Positions 6,955 through 16,124 of a stretch of 32,951 bases of DNA are shown piece by piece. Both the position numbers and the translations under genes were made by a program. Source of the stretch: Candidatus Ruminimicrobiellum bubulum (GTDB lineage: Bacteria > Elusimicrobiota > Endomicrobiia > Endomicrobiales > Endomicrobiaceae); contig JAGCCP010000034.1 in the NCBI GenBank assembly GCA_017651625.1, forward strand, positions 1-32,951, in the 5' to 3' direction. The notes under the pieces are model-generated. The model made no database searches and was not told the DNA's origin. It worked only from the letters and a program-made list of their open reading frames with translations. Numbering within the stretch: position 1 is the stretch's first letter; each line of letters opens with the position of its first letter.

Positions 6955-8670
6955 CATCGTTATATCGATTTCGTGCATATTCGAGCACTTTAACAATTGT
7001 TCAACTAAAGTTTTAGCAGCTGATTTAGAAACACTTCTTATAATTTTTTTAACTTTTGGTATTTGAACTGCAGACATACTGAACTCGTCAAGTCCTAAAC
7101 CCAATAAAACAACGGTATATGCCGGATCTCCCGCCATTTCTCCGCACATACCTACATTTTTCCCCGCAGCATGAGCAGAATCTATTATTATCTTCAATAA
7201 TCTTAAAATCGCAGGATGCATAGGAGAATATAAATGTGCAACATCTGCATTTACTCTGTCTACAGCCATTGTATATTGTATTAAGTCATTTGTACCGATT
7301 GATAAGAAATCCACTTCTTTTGCTATTACATCTGAAATTATGGCTGCAGAAGGAACTTCTATCATAACACCGACTTCTATATCTTCTTTAAATTTTTTCC
7401 CTTCTTTTCTCAATTCTTCTTTTGCCTGTTCCAATATTCTGTTGGCTTCTTTTATTTCGGAAATTCTTGAAATCATAGGATACATTATCTTTATATTTCC
7501 ATGAACAGAAGCTCTTAATATTCCCTTCAATTGTGCCTTAAATATTTCCGGATATTTTAAACAAAATCTTATTGCTCTAAGCCCCATAAAAGGATTTGCT
7601 TCACGGCCTATATTCATAAGTCCCAATCTTGCAATTTTATCCCCACCTAAATCTATGGTTCTTATTATAACTTCATAAGGCATCATCATCTTAGCTACTT
7701 TACTGTAATTTTGATAATGTTCTTCTTCCGTAGGCATTGTTTTTCTCGACAGATACATAAATTCGCTTCTATACAGACCTATGGCATTGGCTCCGTGTCT
7801 GAGAGCAGACCTTGATTCTTCGGGATTTTCTATATTTGCTCCTAAAATAACTTCCCTGCCATCGGTAGTTACTGCCGGTAAATCTTTAAATTTTTCAAGT
7901 TCTTTTTTATTTGAAATTTGTATTTCATATTCTCGCTTATAATTGTCTATCGTTTCTTCGGACGGATCTAAAATAACTAATCCTAAATTTCCATCGACGA
8001 TAATAGTCATTCCCTGCTTAACTTGGTGAGTTATATCTTTTAAACCTACAACAGCCGGAATTTCAAGACTTTGTGCAACAAGTGCAGTATGAGAAGTTTT
8101 GCCTCCGATTTCAGTTACAAAACCTTTTATTAAAACTTCTTTCATTGTAACCGTATCGGCCGGTGTAAGTGTTTTTGCGACAACAATAGAATCTTCTTCT
8201 AAAGAATCCAAACTTTTCTTTGTTTTTCCGAAAAGATTTCTCATAACCTTTTTTGCAACATCCAAAAGATCATGTTTTCTTTCTCTGAAATAATCATTAT
8301 CTATTGAATCAAATGTTTTAGAAAATTGTTCAACAACTGTATGTACAGCATATTCGGCATTAACACCTTCTTTTATCATTTTGATAATTTCGCCTTTCAC
8401 CATCGGATCATTTAAAATAAGAAGATGAGCCGAAGCAATTTTAGCATAATTACCACCCAAAACTTTACTCAATTCTTTCTTATTATCTTCGAGTTCTATT
8501 TTGGTTTTATCCATAGCATCTTTTAAACGATTGAGTTCTTGTTTTATTTGAATACCGGAAACTTCTTTCTTTTCTACAAGAAATTCATCTTCTTCCAAAA
8601 CAAAAACTTTACCTATCGCAACACCCGACGATGCGGCAATACCGTTTAAAATAATGTTATTTTGTTTCAT
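6922..8670 (-). CDS. ptsI: PTS enzyme I (phosphoenolpyruvate-protein phosphotransferase)
   Basis: Takes phosphate from phosphoenolpyruvate onto a histidine and passes it to HPr. Its 582 residues match the usual 570-590. The phospho-histidine is H194 in GGKTSHTALVAQ. The C-terminal PEP-binding barrel shows GVMIEVPSAA, GTNDLIQYTMAVDRVN and the cysteine motif GMCGEMAGDP. There is no extra N-terminal GAF domain, so this is the sugar-type rather than the nitrogen-type (PtsP) enzyme. The ATG overlaps the ptsH stop by one base. It is the last gene of the long PTS operon. It is the only enzyme I in view and probably feeds both the mannose-type permease and PtsN. Confidence 0.97.
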   Translation of the reverse strand: MKQNNIILNGIAASSGVAIGKVFVLEEDEFLVEKKEVSGIQIKQELNRLKDAMDKTKIELEDNKKELSKVLGGNYAKIASAHLLILNDPMVKGEIIKMIKEGVNAEYAVHTVVEQFSKTFDSIDNDYFRERKHDLLDVAKKVMRNLFGKTKKSLDSLEEDSIVVAKTLTPADTVTMKEVLIKGFVTEIGGKTSHTALVAQSLEIPAVVGLKDITHQVKQGMTIIVDGNLGLVILDPSEETIDNYKREYEIQISNKKELEKFKDLPAVTTDGREVILGANIENPEESRSALRHGANAIGLYRSEFMYLSRKTMPTEEEHYQNYSKVAKMMMPYEVIIRTIDLGGDKIARLGLMNIGREANPFMGLRAIRFCLKYPEIFKAQLKGILRASVHGNIKIMYPMISRISEIKEANRILEQAKEELRKEGKKFKEDIEVGVMIEVPSAAIISDVIAKEVDFLSIGTNDLIQYTMAVDRVNADVAHLYSPMHPAILRLLKIIIDSAHAAGKNVGMCGEMAGDPAYTVVLLGLGLDEFSMSAVQIPKVKKIIRSVSKSAAKTLVEQLLKCSNMHEIDITMKKFKYKQNFF

Positions 8671-8939
8671 TATATTTCCTCTCCGAAACCGTTATTAAAT
8701 ATTTCCACCATCTTTTCCAATGCTTGTTCCTCGTCGGTACCTTCTGTTCGAAGTTTAAGTTCCGTTCCGCAAGCAGCGGCAAGCATCAAAATTCCCATAA
8801 TACTTTTAGCATCAACTTTTATTTCATCTTTAATTATATATATATTGGAAGAAAAAGCCATTGCTGTCTGAACAATTAAAGATGCAGGTCGTGCATGTAA
8901 ACCTAACTTGTTAACAATTTTTACATTTTGTTCTTTCAT
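8670..8939 (-). CDS. ptsH: HPr phosphocarrier protein
   Basis: Small 89-residue carrier that moves phosphate from enzyme I to the EIIA proteins. The catalytic histidine is H15 in GLHARPA. The regulatory serine is S46 in AKSIMGIL, at exactly the standard position, so HprK (encoded upstream at 15165-16124) has its normal target. Ser46 phosphorylation usually slows phosphotransfer and, in Firmicutes, creates a co-repressor for CcpA; no CcpA is seen here. Two bases separate it from the EIID gene and it overlaps ptsI by one base. Confidence 0.97.
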   Translation of the reverse strand: MKEQNVKIVNKLGLHARPASLIVQTAMAFSSNIYIIKDEIKVDAKSIMGILMLAAACGTELKLRTEGTDEEQALEKMVEIFNNGFGEEI

Positions 8940-8941
8940 TT

Positions 8942-9718
8942 TTATATCCCCAAATAACCTAATATAAAACTAAAAATCAGCGCAAAATAAAACATTATAA
9001 CAGGTCTTATTTTGCCCAATAAAAAACTTACCAAAAATACTGCTCCATATATTAACACATCCGGATAAACTAATTTATGTAATTCGGAATCAATAACGGG
9101 AACAAAGCCAAAAGTTTTAAAATAAAAGAATATTGCAAGTGTAATTATTACAAGACCTATTATTCTAAAAATATCAACTATAAATTTTATTTCTAATTTT
9201 GAAATCAACTTTATCATCTTGTCGTTTAATCTAAAACTTATAATTAAAGACCAATATCTAAATGCCAAATGAACTATATTGTATACAACAATGAATATTA
9301 CCGGAGCTATCCACAGAAAATTAATACTGAACATATTCATAGAAAGAATTATCATTAATATCGATATAAACGAAACAAAAGGTCTCCATGTTCCCCAAAA
9401 GAAATAATCCCCTATTGCAGCTGTCGGTCCTGCCATAACGGATTTAATCATTTCCGGTTTTTTTATATTTTGTTCTTGTCCGGAAGCGATATTATTTTCA
9501 GAATTAATAACCATAGCAATTATTATATTTACCATATACGGATTGGTATTAAAAAATCCTATATGTCTTAATAATGCCTGTTTTCTTTTTTCTTTATCCT
9601 TATATAAACTTTTGAATACCGGATACAAAATATATAAAAAACCTATATTTTGTAATCTCTCGAAATTCCATAAAGCCTGTAAAAAGAATGTCCTCAAAAA
9701 AATAAAATTTTTAATCAT
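8942..9718 (-). CDS. PTS mannose-family EIID permease subunit
   Basis: Membrane subunit that forms the sugar channel with EIIC in mannose-family phosphotransferase systems. At 258 residues it is slightly shorter than the usual 270-300. The family features are visible: the N-terminal stretch LQNIGFLYILYPVFKSLY, then HIGFFNTNPY, and the motif GPTAAIGDYFFWGTWRPF, with hydrophobic C-terminal segments from about 180. Its start overlaps the EIIC stop by eight bases. The substrate cannot be read from sequence; family members carry mannose, glucose, fructose and amino sugars. In Gram-positive bacteria the EIIC/EIID pair is also a bacteriocin receptor. Confidence 0.92.
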   Translation of the reverse strand: MIKNFIFLRTFFLQALWNFERLQNIGFLYILYPVFKSLYKDKEKRKQALLRHIGFFNTNPYMVNIIIAMVINSENNIASGQEQNIKKPEMIKSVMAGPTAAIGDYFFWGTWRPFVSFISILMIILSMNMFSINFLWIAPVIFIVVYNIVHLAFRYWSLIISFRLNDKMIKLISKLEIKFIVDIFRIIGLVIITLAIFFYFKTFGFVPVIDSELHKLVYPDVLIYGAVFLVSFLLGKIRPVIMFYFALIFSFILGYLGI

Positions 9719-10355
9719 TTTGTTTCTTTATAAACGGTATTTTTATATTTTTAAAATTATACAACACAGCACCAAATCCGAAAACAGGCAAATAATACCA
9801 TGCTTTCTTAAATGCCATTATTACCTGAACCGGTAGATAAGAGTACATTTCTTTATATAACAATCCACCCAAAAATATTAACAAACCATACATTAAGGCC
9901 GTTCTTATAAAGAAGAACAATAGCCCCAAATATATTCCTTTTGATATTCTTCCTTCATATCCTTTTTCAAGTCCTCTTTCAACCCAATGCATTATCTTTG
10001 TATTAAAAAGTCTACCGGCCAAATCAACTTCTTTATACAAGTATGCAAACGGAATAGACATTGCCAATGCAAAAATAGCTGCTTCTTGACTACCCTGGAA
10101 GAAAGAACATGCCCAAATAACAGCCAAACTTGTCATCATTGTTAAATCTACAGGAACAGATACGCCCATAGGAATGGCATTTATCCACATCATTTCTACA
10201 ATCATACCTATCCATAGTCCGGTATGAATATCGCCCAAAATATAGCCGAATAAAGGACCGCAGAATATCGGTCTTGAAATCATAAACTGACCGAACATTG
10301 TTATATCGGCACTTAAAATTGCACCTATGATTGAAAAAATTACTATGTGTTCCAT
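9711..10355 (-). CDS. PTS mannose-family EIIC permease subunit
   Basis: A 214-residue integral membrane protein, nearly all hydrophobic, somewhat shorter than the classical ~265-residue EIIC. The N-terminal part has MFGQFMISRPIFCGPLFGYI, followed by GDIHTGLWIGMIVEMMWINA and IPMGVSVPVDLTM, the conserved pattern of mannose-family EIIC. It pairs with EIID next door. Three bases separate it from the GH57 gene upstream, an unusual neighbour inside a permease cluster. Short EIIC and EIID forms are also found in diderm bacteria with partial mannose systems, so transport activity is likely but not certain. Confidence 0.88.
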   Translation of the reverse strand: MEHIVIFSIIGAILSADITMFGQFMISRPIFCGPLFGYILGDIHTGLWIGMIVEMMWINAIPMGVSVPVDLTMMTSLAVIWACSFFQGSQEAAIFALAMSIPFAYLYKEVDLAGRLFNTKIMHWVERGLEKGYEGRISKGIYLGLLFFFIRTALMYGLLIFLGGLLYKEMYSYLPVQVIMAFKKAWYYLPVFGFGAVLYNFKNIKIPFIKKQND

Positions 10356-10358
10356 ATA

Positions 10359-12416
10359 TTATTTTTTGTTTAATACTTCAGTTTTTATTTTAAAAGAAAA
10401 AGTATTATTCTTGTTTAAAGCAAATTTATATACATTAACAACTGTTGTTCCCTGATAAGTTTTTTCATAACCGTTTTCCGATGTAGAAACCGTATTTATC
10501 GGGACAACCCAATAATCACATGCTTTTGAACTTGTTAATTTTATATTCATGCCCAAATTTTTATCTTTTCTTTCCCAAACTTTTTTATTTTTAATTTCTT
10601 TCATATCACCCGGTACCATTTCCGAAAAAGCAAAGACTTGCTCCACACCGAATGTAAACTTTATTTCTCTATCGGAAATATTTTTTATTTTATATTCAGT
10701 TTCATATCCGTTTTTCTTCAAAGGTTTTATCACTTTCTTTACTTCTACCGGCAAATGAGAACCGTCGTACCAAACATGACCTTGTCTTATAAGTTCCAAA
10801 CTTCCCGAAATAACTTTTGCTTTATATTCTCCTAAAACGAAATCCCCTTCTTCTCTAAAGAACATACCGTATAATTGATCATATTTGGTATCATTATTAA
10901 AAAAATGATCGAGTAATGACGATTTTCTATACCAATCATATACCAAATGTTTTTCCAATCCTATTTCTTTAACCTTAACAGCATCCGTGTGAATAGAAGT
11001 AAGCTCCTGAGAATCCGTTACATTGTTATTTTCTATAGCTTCTTTTAATTTTTTATGATAACCTTCATATTTTCTTGTTAACACATTGGAAAAATTATAT
11101 TTTTTGTCTAATACATCGAATTCAAAAATACTCCCTCCGTTTTGTACATCCACATAAATATCTTGTTGTGAACTTTCATATAAATATTCATCACTACCAT
11201 CACAATCAAAATCGTTTTTATTCCACGAATTTTTAACTCCGAATTCCTTATTGTATAAACCTTCGGCCTTCAACAAAGAGTCATATATTGCATTTCTTAA
11301 ATGAGGCAAATATAGTCCTCCGAAAACGCCATGCCAATATGCACAATTACATTGTCCGGCATATAATGCCTTCTGTAATTCCGAATTTAATGAAGCTTTT
11401 TTGTCTTGTATTTTATTACTTATTCTAAGCATTTTTTTATGCATATTGTTGGATTCGTCATATTTATTTAAAAAATTTCTCCAAAATCCACCTCTTATAA
11501 AAGGTTTTACATCATTATTATTTTCATTTTGTTTAACAAAATTATCAAAATTGCTTTGAACCGTTGACGGCAAAGTCCATTCGGACATCTCAAAATAAGA
11601 ATTTGTCGGCAAATAAATTCTTCCCGAAGGCTTCATTGTCTTTAAGACTTCAGAAAACGTTGCTGTTTCGACAATATCGGAATTTTCTTCTATTGCGGTT
11701 AAAAATTTATCTAGCCATCCGTTTTCATAAACATGTTTATTCGTTCCGGGCCACATACCGAACTTTTCTCCATCATCGGCCATAACAACTACAATATCTT
11801 TATCTTCGTTTGCAAGTTGTCTGAAATAATCAATACAAACAGACACATCCTGAAACGGAATTAGATATCTCAATTTTTGACTTATAGGAAAAACAGTTAA
11901 TACTTTACCTTGATCTTCCGTTGTATAAAAGCCCTTCAAATCATTTTCTTTTAACCCTGCAGCCATAAAATGAACATCGTCGAGAATTGTATATTCTATT
12001 CCCGTATCGACAAGAGATTTCACTAATGAAGGCTCCCAAACTCTTTCCGCTACCCATGCACCTTTACAATTATATCCTAACGTATTTTTTATAAAATCCG
12101 ACAATTGTTTTATTTGACCCTTCCTGTCAGAATCCGGAATTACGGATAAAATCGGTTCGTAATATCCTCCGGAAATAATTTCCAATGTTCCTTTTGAAAT
12201 TAAGCTTTTAACATTCTTTATATATTCCGGATGCTCTTTCAGCATAAATTCCCATAACATACCGCTCGAATGTAAATTCCATTTTATATCTTTATGCTTT
12301 AACATTACTTCCAAAAAAGGTTTATATGCAATATCATATCCTTTTTGAAAAACCCATTCGAAATTACCTACGGGTTGATGATTGTGTATTCCTAATACAA
12401 ATTTAATCTTTTTCAT
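10359..12416 (-). CDS. GH57 alpha-glucan enzyme (4-alpha-glucanotransferase / alpha-amylase type)
   Basis: A 685-residue member of glycoside hydrolase family 57 without a signal peptide, so it acts in the cytoplasm on glycogen or maltodextrins. The family regions are in order: HNHQP (11-15), SGGYYEP (82-88), WVAERVWEP with nucleophile E124, ADDGEKFGMWPGT with acid/base D214, and YLPTNSYFEMSEWTLP (starting near 270). The spacing closely matches the Thermococcus litoralis 4-alpha-glucanotransferase (about 659 residues, E123 and D214). The C-terminal half matches the accessory DUF1925/DUF1926 region of that subgroup. Transferase versus amylase activity cannot be separated by eye. It sits between EIIC and EIIB, 13 bases after the latter, so it is made together with the transporter. 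Confidence 0.9.
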   Translation of the reverse strand: MKKIKFVLGIHNHQPVGNFEWVFQKGYDIAYKPFLEVMLKHKDIKWNLHSSGMLWEFMLKEHPEYIKNVKSLISKGTLEIISGGYYEPILSVIPDSDRKGQIKQLSDFIKNTLGYNCKGAWVAERVWEPSLVKSLVDTGIEYTILDDVHFMAAGLKENDLKGFYTTEDQGKVLTVFPISQKLRYLIPFQDVSVCIDYFRQLANEDKDIVVVMADDGEKFGMWPGTNKHVYENGWLDKFLTAIEENSDIVETATFSEVLKTMKPSGRIYLPTNSYFEMSEWTLPSTVQSNFDNFVKQNENNNDVKPFIRGGFWRNFLNKYDESNNMHKKMLRISNKIQDKKASLNSELQKALYAGQCNCAYWHGVFGGLYLPHLRNAIYDSLLKAEGLYNKEFGVKNSWNKNDFDCDGSDEYLYESSQQDIYVDVQNGGSIFEFDVLDKKYNFSNVLTRKYEGYHKKLKEAIENNNVTDSQELTSIHTDAVKVKEIGLEKHLVYDWYRKSSLLDHFFNNDTKYDQLYGMFFREEGDFVLGEYKAKVISGSLELIRQGHVWYDGSHLPVEVKKVIKPLKKNGYETEYKIKNISDREIKFTFGVEQVFAFSEMVPGDMKEIKNKKVWERKDKNLGMNIKLTSSKACDYWVVPINTVSTSENGYEKTYQGTTVVNVYKFALNKNNTFSFKIKTEVLNKK

Positions 12417-12429
12417 TTTATAATATTCC

Positions 12430-12936
12430 TTATCTGTTTATTCCTAAAATTTCAGCCTCTTTTTGTATATCGTTAACGGCATTATATCTCTCGTCTTGCG
12501 GTAATGCTCTTGTTTCCAATTCTATTCCACAATCTATAAGTTTTAAAAAAGATACAACATCATTTTTATCAACAGAAAGATTCGGTAACAATTGCTTTTT
12601 CCCGTGAGAATAGTGCATTCCGCCTATATTTATCGATTGAAATTTTATTCCGTTATCTATCATTCTTACTATATCCTGAGGATTTGAAAAAAGAACCATC
12701 AATTTATCATTTTCATATACTTCATTTGAAATTTCGTAAGTTGCATCTTTTATATTTTTTATTACAAGTTTTACCGAACTCGGAACTGCCATAGACAATA
12801 AAATCTGTTGCATTTCATCACCTGCTACTTCGTCGGAAATAATAAGAATTTTATCCACATCAACTGTTTTAAGCCAACCCTGAACTATTTGTCCGTGAAT
12901 AAGCCTATCATCTATTCTTACAATTTTAATAGTCAC
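12430..12936 (-). CDS. PTS mannose-family EIIB
   Basis: Cytoplasmic 168-residue subunit that takes phosphate from EIIA and gives it to the sugar. The phosphorylated histidine is H14 in RIDDRLIHGQIVQGW, the signature of mannose-family EIIB. The length is normal for a free-standing EIIB. It is separated by 13 bases from EIIA upstream and by 13 bases from GH57 downstream. Having the full EIIA/B/C/D set argues for a working sugar transporter, in contrast to many proteobacteria whose similar operon keeps only a regulatory EIIA. Confidence 0.94.
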   Translation of the reverse strand: MTIKIVRIDDRLIHGQIVQGWLKTVDVDKILIISDEVAGDEMQQILLSMAVPSSVKLVIKNIKDATYEISNEVYENDKLMVLFSNPQDIVRMIDNGIKFQSINIGGMHYSHGKKQLLPNLSVDKNDVVSFLKLIDCGIELETRALPQDERYNAVNDIQKEAEILGINR

Positions 12937-12949
12937 AATTTAACTCCTT

Positions 12950-13363
12950 TTATTTCATTCTTTCCAATAATAATTGTTTTGCATTTACAATACTCTTTTT
13001 TCCGTCGGATAAAACCTTATCTGCCAAATCTTTTGCAGTATTAACTGTTTTACTTGCAAAAACAGCGGACAAAATCATCGGTAGGTTTACACCGGTTAAA
13101 ACTTCTATATTAAAATTTTTAGTAAGTAATACGGACGCATTGCAAGGTGTTCCTCCAAGCATGTCTGTTAAAATAAGAGTACCTTTTTCACTATCTACTT
13201 TTTTGAGGATTTCACTTATCTTCTCTTGTAAACTTGCAAGATTTTCATTTTTTATATCTTGATCGATATAAAATAAATTTTCTTGCTTTCCTGCAATAAC
13301 CTCGGCCGTTTTTATCAACTCCTTGGTTAATTCACAATGAGAAAGTACCAAGATGTTTATCAT
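12950..13363 (-). CDS. PTS mannose-family EIIA
   Basis: A 137-residue cytoplasmic subunit that accepts phosphate from HPr. The likely phosphorylation site is H9 in VLSHCELTKEL, at the position of His10 in the family. The hallmark loop TDMLGGTP is at about 66-73. Its ATG overlaps the yvcK stop by four bases (ATGA), tying the permease genes to the regulatory genes. In proteobacteria the equivalent gene after rapZ is a lone manX-like EIIA; here it is followed by its EIIB, EIIC and EIID. Confidence 0.93.
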   Translation of the reverse strand: MINILVLSHCELTKELIKTAEVIAGKQENLFYIDQDIKNENLASLQEKISEILKKVDSEKGTLILTDMLGGTPCNASVLLTKNFNIEVLTGVNLPMILSAVFASKTVNTAKDLADKVLSDGKKSIVNAKQLLLERMK

Positions 13364-14325
13364 TTTAGTTCACCTCTCAAAAAATTAAATATTGCTCTGG
13401 ATAATTTTATAAAATCATGATGAGCATACTGACTTTTTGATACAAAATTTTTCTTTATTATTTTTATATTTTTATGTTTTAACTTATCTATTTTTACCGG
13501 AATTGAATTAAGCTTGGCATAACGACTTACAATATTTTCAGGAATTTTTCCGTTATTTACAAATACGGCATTCAATATTTCCGGGTAAGAATGCTGTATT
13601 ATTGCATTTATATGATTGCTAAGTGTAAAATTAGATGTTTCTCCGACCTGTGTCATTATATTTGCAATATAAAGTTTTATAGCCTTGGATTTTTTCAAAG
13701 CAGGAATAACCCCATCAAACAACAAATTAACTATAACCGATGTATATAACGAGCCGGGTCCTAAAATAACACAATCCGCACTTAATATAGCATCTATAAC
13801 ACTTTGAGAAACTTTTGCATTTTTAGGTTCTATTTCAACTGTTTTTATGGCACTCTTACTTTTTGATATTTTCGATTCACCGATTATTCTTTCACCGTCA
13901 ATAAGAGTTGCTTTCATTTTAACATTATCTAAAGATACGGGAAGAACCCTACCTTTTATAGCCAAAACGTCGCTTGCATTCAATATTGCTTTATCAAAAC
14001 CGCCCGAAATTGATGTTAATGCGGTTAAAAATAAATTTCCGAACGAATGATTTGATAAACCACCTTTCCTCGGAAATCTGTACTGAAACAATTTTGTTAT
14101 TAGATTTTCTTCTTCCGCTAAAGCAACCAAACAGTTTCTTATATCACCGGGAGGAAGTACACCCAATTCTTTTCTTAATTTTCCGGAACTTCCGCCGTCA
14201 TCAGACACCGTAACAACAGCCGTAATATCAACATCATAAGCTTTTAATCCTCTTAATAATGTCGAAAGTCCGGTTCCTCCGCCAATTGCAACTATTTTAT
14301 ATTTTGAATTTTTTTTATCCTGCAC
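13360..14325 (-). CDS. yvcK: YvcK/GlmR-family (CofD-like) regulator
   Basis: A 321-residue cytoplasmic protein of the CofD-like fold. The nucleotide-binding loop GGGTGL is at 15-20, followed by VVTVSDDGGSSGKLRKELG and GVLPPGDIRNCLVAL; LGPGSLYTS lies near 190. In Bacillus subtilis the homologue (YvcK/GlmR) binds UDP-GlcNAc and supports cell-wall precursor supply during growth on gluconeogenic carbon. It overlaps rapZ by eleven bases and EIIA by four. The Firmicutes order rapZ-yvcK-whiA is kept here only for the first two genes; no whiA is present. Confidence 0.94.
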   Translation of the reverse strand: MQDKKNSKYKIVAIGGGTGLSTLLRGLKAYDVDITAVVTVSDDGGSSGKLRKELGVLPPGDIRNCLVALAEEENLITKLFQYRFPRKGGLSNHSFGNLFLTALTSISGGFDKAILNASDVLAIKGRVLPVSLDNVKMKATLIDGERIIGESKISKSKSAIKTVEIEPKNAKVSQSVIDAILSADCVILGPGSLYTSVIVNLLFDGVIPALKKSKAIKLYIANIMTQVGETSNFTLSNHINAIIQHSYPEILNAVFVNNGKIPENIVSRYAKLNSIPVKIDKLKHKNIKIIKKNFVSKSQYAHHDFIKLSRAIFNFLRGELK

Positions 14326-15175
14326 GAAGAATATCCCTATGATACAATTTTACTTTATACTTATTTTTAGCAAAAAACTTTGCCAATTTTTCGGCAGTTG
14401 CAACAGATCTGTGTCTGCCGCCGGTACAACCTATTGCAATCGTCAATTGACTTTTTCCTTCTTTTATATAACCGGGCATTAAAGATAATAATAAACTTGA
14501 TATTTTATTAAAAAACCCTTTATACTCTTTCTGTTTTTCAATATATTTTACAACTTCGGGATCTTTGCCGGTTTTTGTTTTAAGTCCGGTAACATAATTA
14601 GGATTAGGAATAAATCTTGCATCAAAAACGATATCCGCTTCCGTAGCTATTCCATATTTAAAGCCAAAAGACATTATCGATAATAATAATTGCCTGTTGG
14701 TTGAAGAAAGACCTATCAATTGTGCAAGAATATTTTTTAGTTCACCTATAGTTAAATTAGTTGTATCTATTTCCTGATCTGCAACTTTCCTTACAGTTTC
14801 CATCATTTTTCTTTCTGCAATAATACCTTCTTTAACTATCATCCCCAACGGATGTTTTCTTCTTGTTTCCGAATATCTTTTCAATAATGTTGCATTATCG
14901 GCATTCAGGAAAAAAACTTTGCTTTGTATTTTTTCTTTCTTCAATGCTGCAAGTATTTGAGATATTTTATTGATATTCTTACCGGCTCTTACATCGATAC
15001 TTAATGCTATATTTTTATATTGTTTTCTGTTTTTTTTGCATAATTGTATAAATTCAAAAACAAATTCCAACGGCATATTGTCAACACAAATAAAGCCAAA
15101 GTCTTCTAAGATATTTAAGACTTGGCTCTTACCTGCTCCCGATATACCTGAAACAATTAAAAAATTATTTTTCAT
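14315..15175 (-). CDS. rapZ: RapZ/YvcJ nucleotide-binding regulator
   Basis: A 286-residue P-loop protein. The Walker A motif GISGAGKS is at 10-17, with FGFICVDNMP just after, typical of the family. The C-terminal domain carries AIGCTGGRHRSVATAEKLA, the part that binds RNA and glucosamine-6-phosphate in E. coli RapZ. E. coli RapZ controls GlmS through a small RNA; whether an equivalent RNA exists here is unknown and none was seen. It overlaps hprK upstream and yvcK downstream by eleven bases each, showing tight translational coupling. The neighbourhood matches both proteobacterial (hprK-rapZ) and Firmicutes (rapZ-yvcK) patterns. Confidence 0.95.
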   Translation of the reverse strand: MKNNFLIVSGISGAGKSQVLNILEDFGFICVDNMPLEFVFEFIQLCKKNRKQYKNIALSIDVRAGKNINKISQILAALKKEKIQSKVFFLNADNATLLKRYSETRRKHPLGMIVKEGIIAERKMMETVRKVADQEIDTTNLTIGELKNILAQLIGLSSTNRQLLLSIMSFGFKYGIATEADIVFDARFIPNPNYVTGLKTKTGKDPEVVKYIEKQKEYKGFFNKISSLLLSLMPGYIKEGKSQLTIAIGCTGGRHRSVATAEKLAKFFAKNKYKVKLYHRDILRAG

Positions 15176-16124
15176 TTTTCGTACTATTCATATGTTCCAT
15201 CAATTTTTTACTCATTTCTAAAGCAGTGAAACATCCTTTATTTTTTAATCTTTGATTTAAACTGGCGGTTTCGACGATAATAGCTAAATTTCTTCCCGGA
15301 GCAACCGGAATGGTAAGTTCCGGGACTCTAACACCCAAAATATTTGCATAATATTCATCTATTCCCAATCTCTCATATTTTTTAACTTCCATCCAATCAA
15401 CAAGATTTATAACGAGCTCTATCTTGGATTCGTCAAGAATATTTGCAATACCGAACATATTTCTTATATCTATTATTCCGACACCTCTCAATTCCATATG
15501 GTGTTTTACTATTCCCGTACTTTTTCCCATCAAAATTCTTCCGGACCTTTTTGTTATCTCAACAGTATCGTCAGAAACAAGCATATGTCCTCTTTTTACA
15601 AGTTCCAAAGCACATTCCGATTTTCCAACACCGGATTTTCCTCTAATAAAAACACCTAATCCGTAAACATTACACAATACACCGTGAACTCTTTCCATGG
15701 GTGCCAATTTTTCATCTAAATAAAACAACAAATCTCCCAATAATTGTGCGGAAGATAACGGAGTACTTATTAGAGGAACATTTAGTCTATTGAATATTTC
15801 AACCATCGATTTTGACGGTTCAAATGATCTTGTGATAATACAACACGGAACCTGCGGCGGAGAAAAAATTTTCGTCAACAATTCACATTGTTTTTCGTAG
15901 GATAAATTTGTAAGGTAAGTATGTTCGGCAATACCTATTATTTGAACTCTTTCATAAGGTAAATGCTCAAAATATCCCGTGAAAGCAAGTCCCGGTCTGT
16001 TTGTGTCAGGTACGGTAATGTGCCTTTCCAAACCATTCGAACCTGCAATCACGGTTAATGATAAATCTTTTGACTTTTCTTCAACTAAAGTGCCAACTGT
16101 TAGCACCGGCATTTTAATAGGCAT
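15165..16124 (-). CDS. hprK: HPr kinase/phosphorylase
   Basis: Phosphorylates HPr on Ser46 when energy is plentiful and removes the phosphate when it is not. In 319 residues it has an N-terminal regulatory domain (to ~130) and the kinase domain. The conserved HGVLCNVYGLGVFI starts at H147, Walker A GKSGVGKS is at 162-169, SDDTVE at about 184-189, and the family signature ELRGVGIIDI at 211-220. All expected elements are present, unlike the truncated kinase-only forms of some alphaproteobacteria. Its target serine is intact in the HPr of the same operon. It overlaps both neighbours by eleven bases. Confidence 0.97.
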   Translation of the reverse strand: MPIKMPVLTVGTLVEEKSKDLSLTVIAGSNGLERHITVPDTNRPGLAFTGYFEHLPYERVQIIGIAEHTYLTNLSYEKQCELLTKIFSPPQVPCCIITRSFEPSKSMVEIFNRLNVPLISTPLSSAQLLGDLLFYLDEKLAPMERVHGVLCNVYGLGVFIRGKSGVGKSECALELVKRGHMLVSDDTVEITKRSGRILMGKSTGIVKHHMELRGVGIIDIRNMFGIANILDESKIELVINLVDWMEVKKYERLGIDEYYANILGVRVPELTIPVAPGRNLAIIVETASLNQRLKNKGCFTALEMSKKLMEHMNSTKNEK

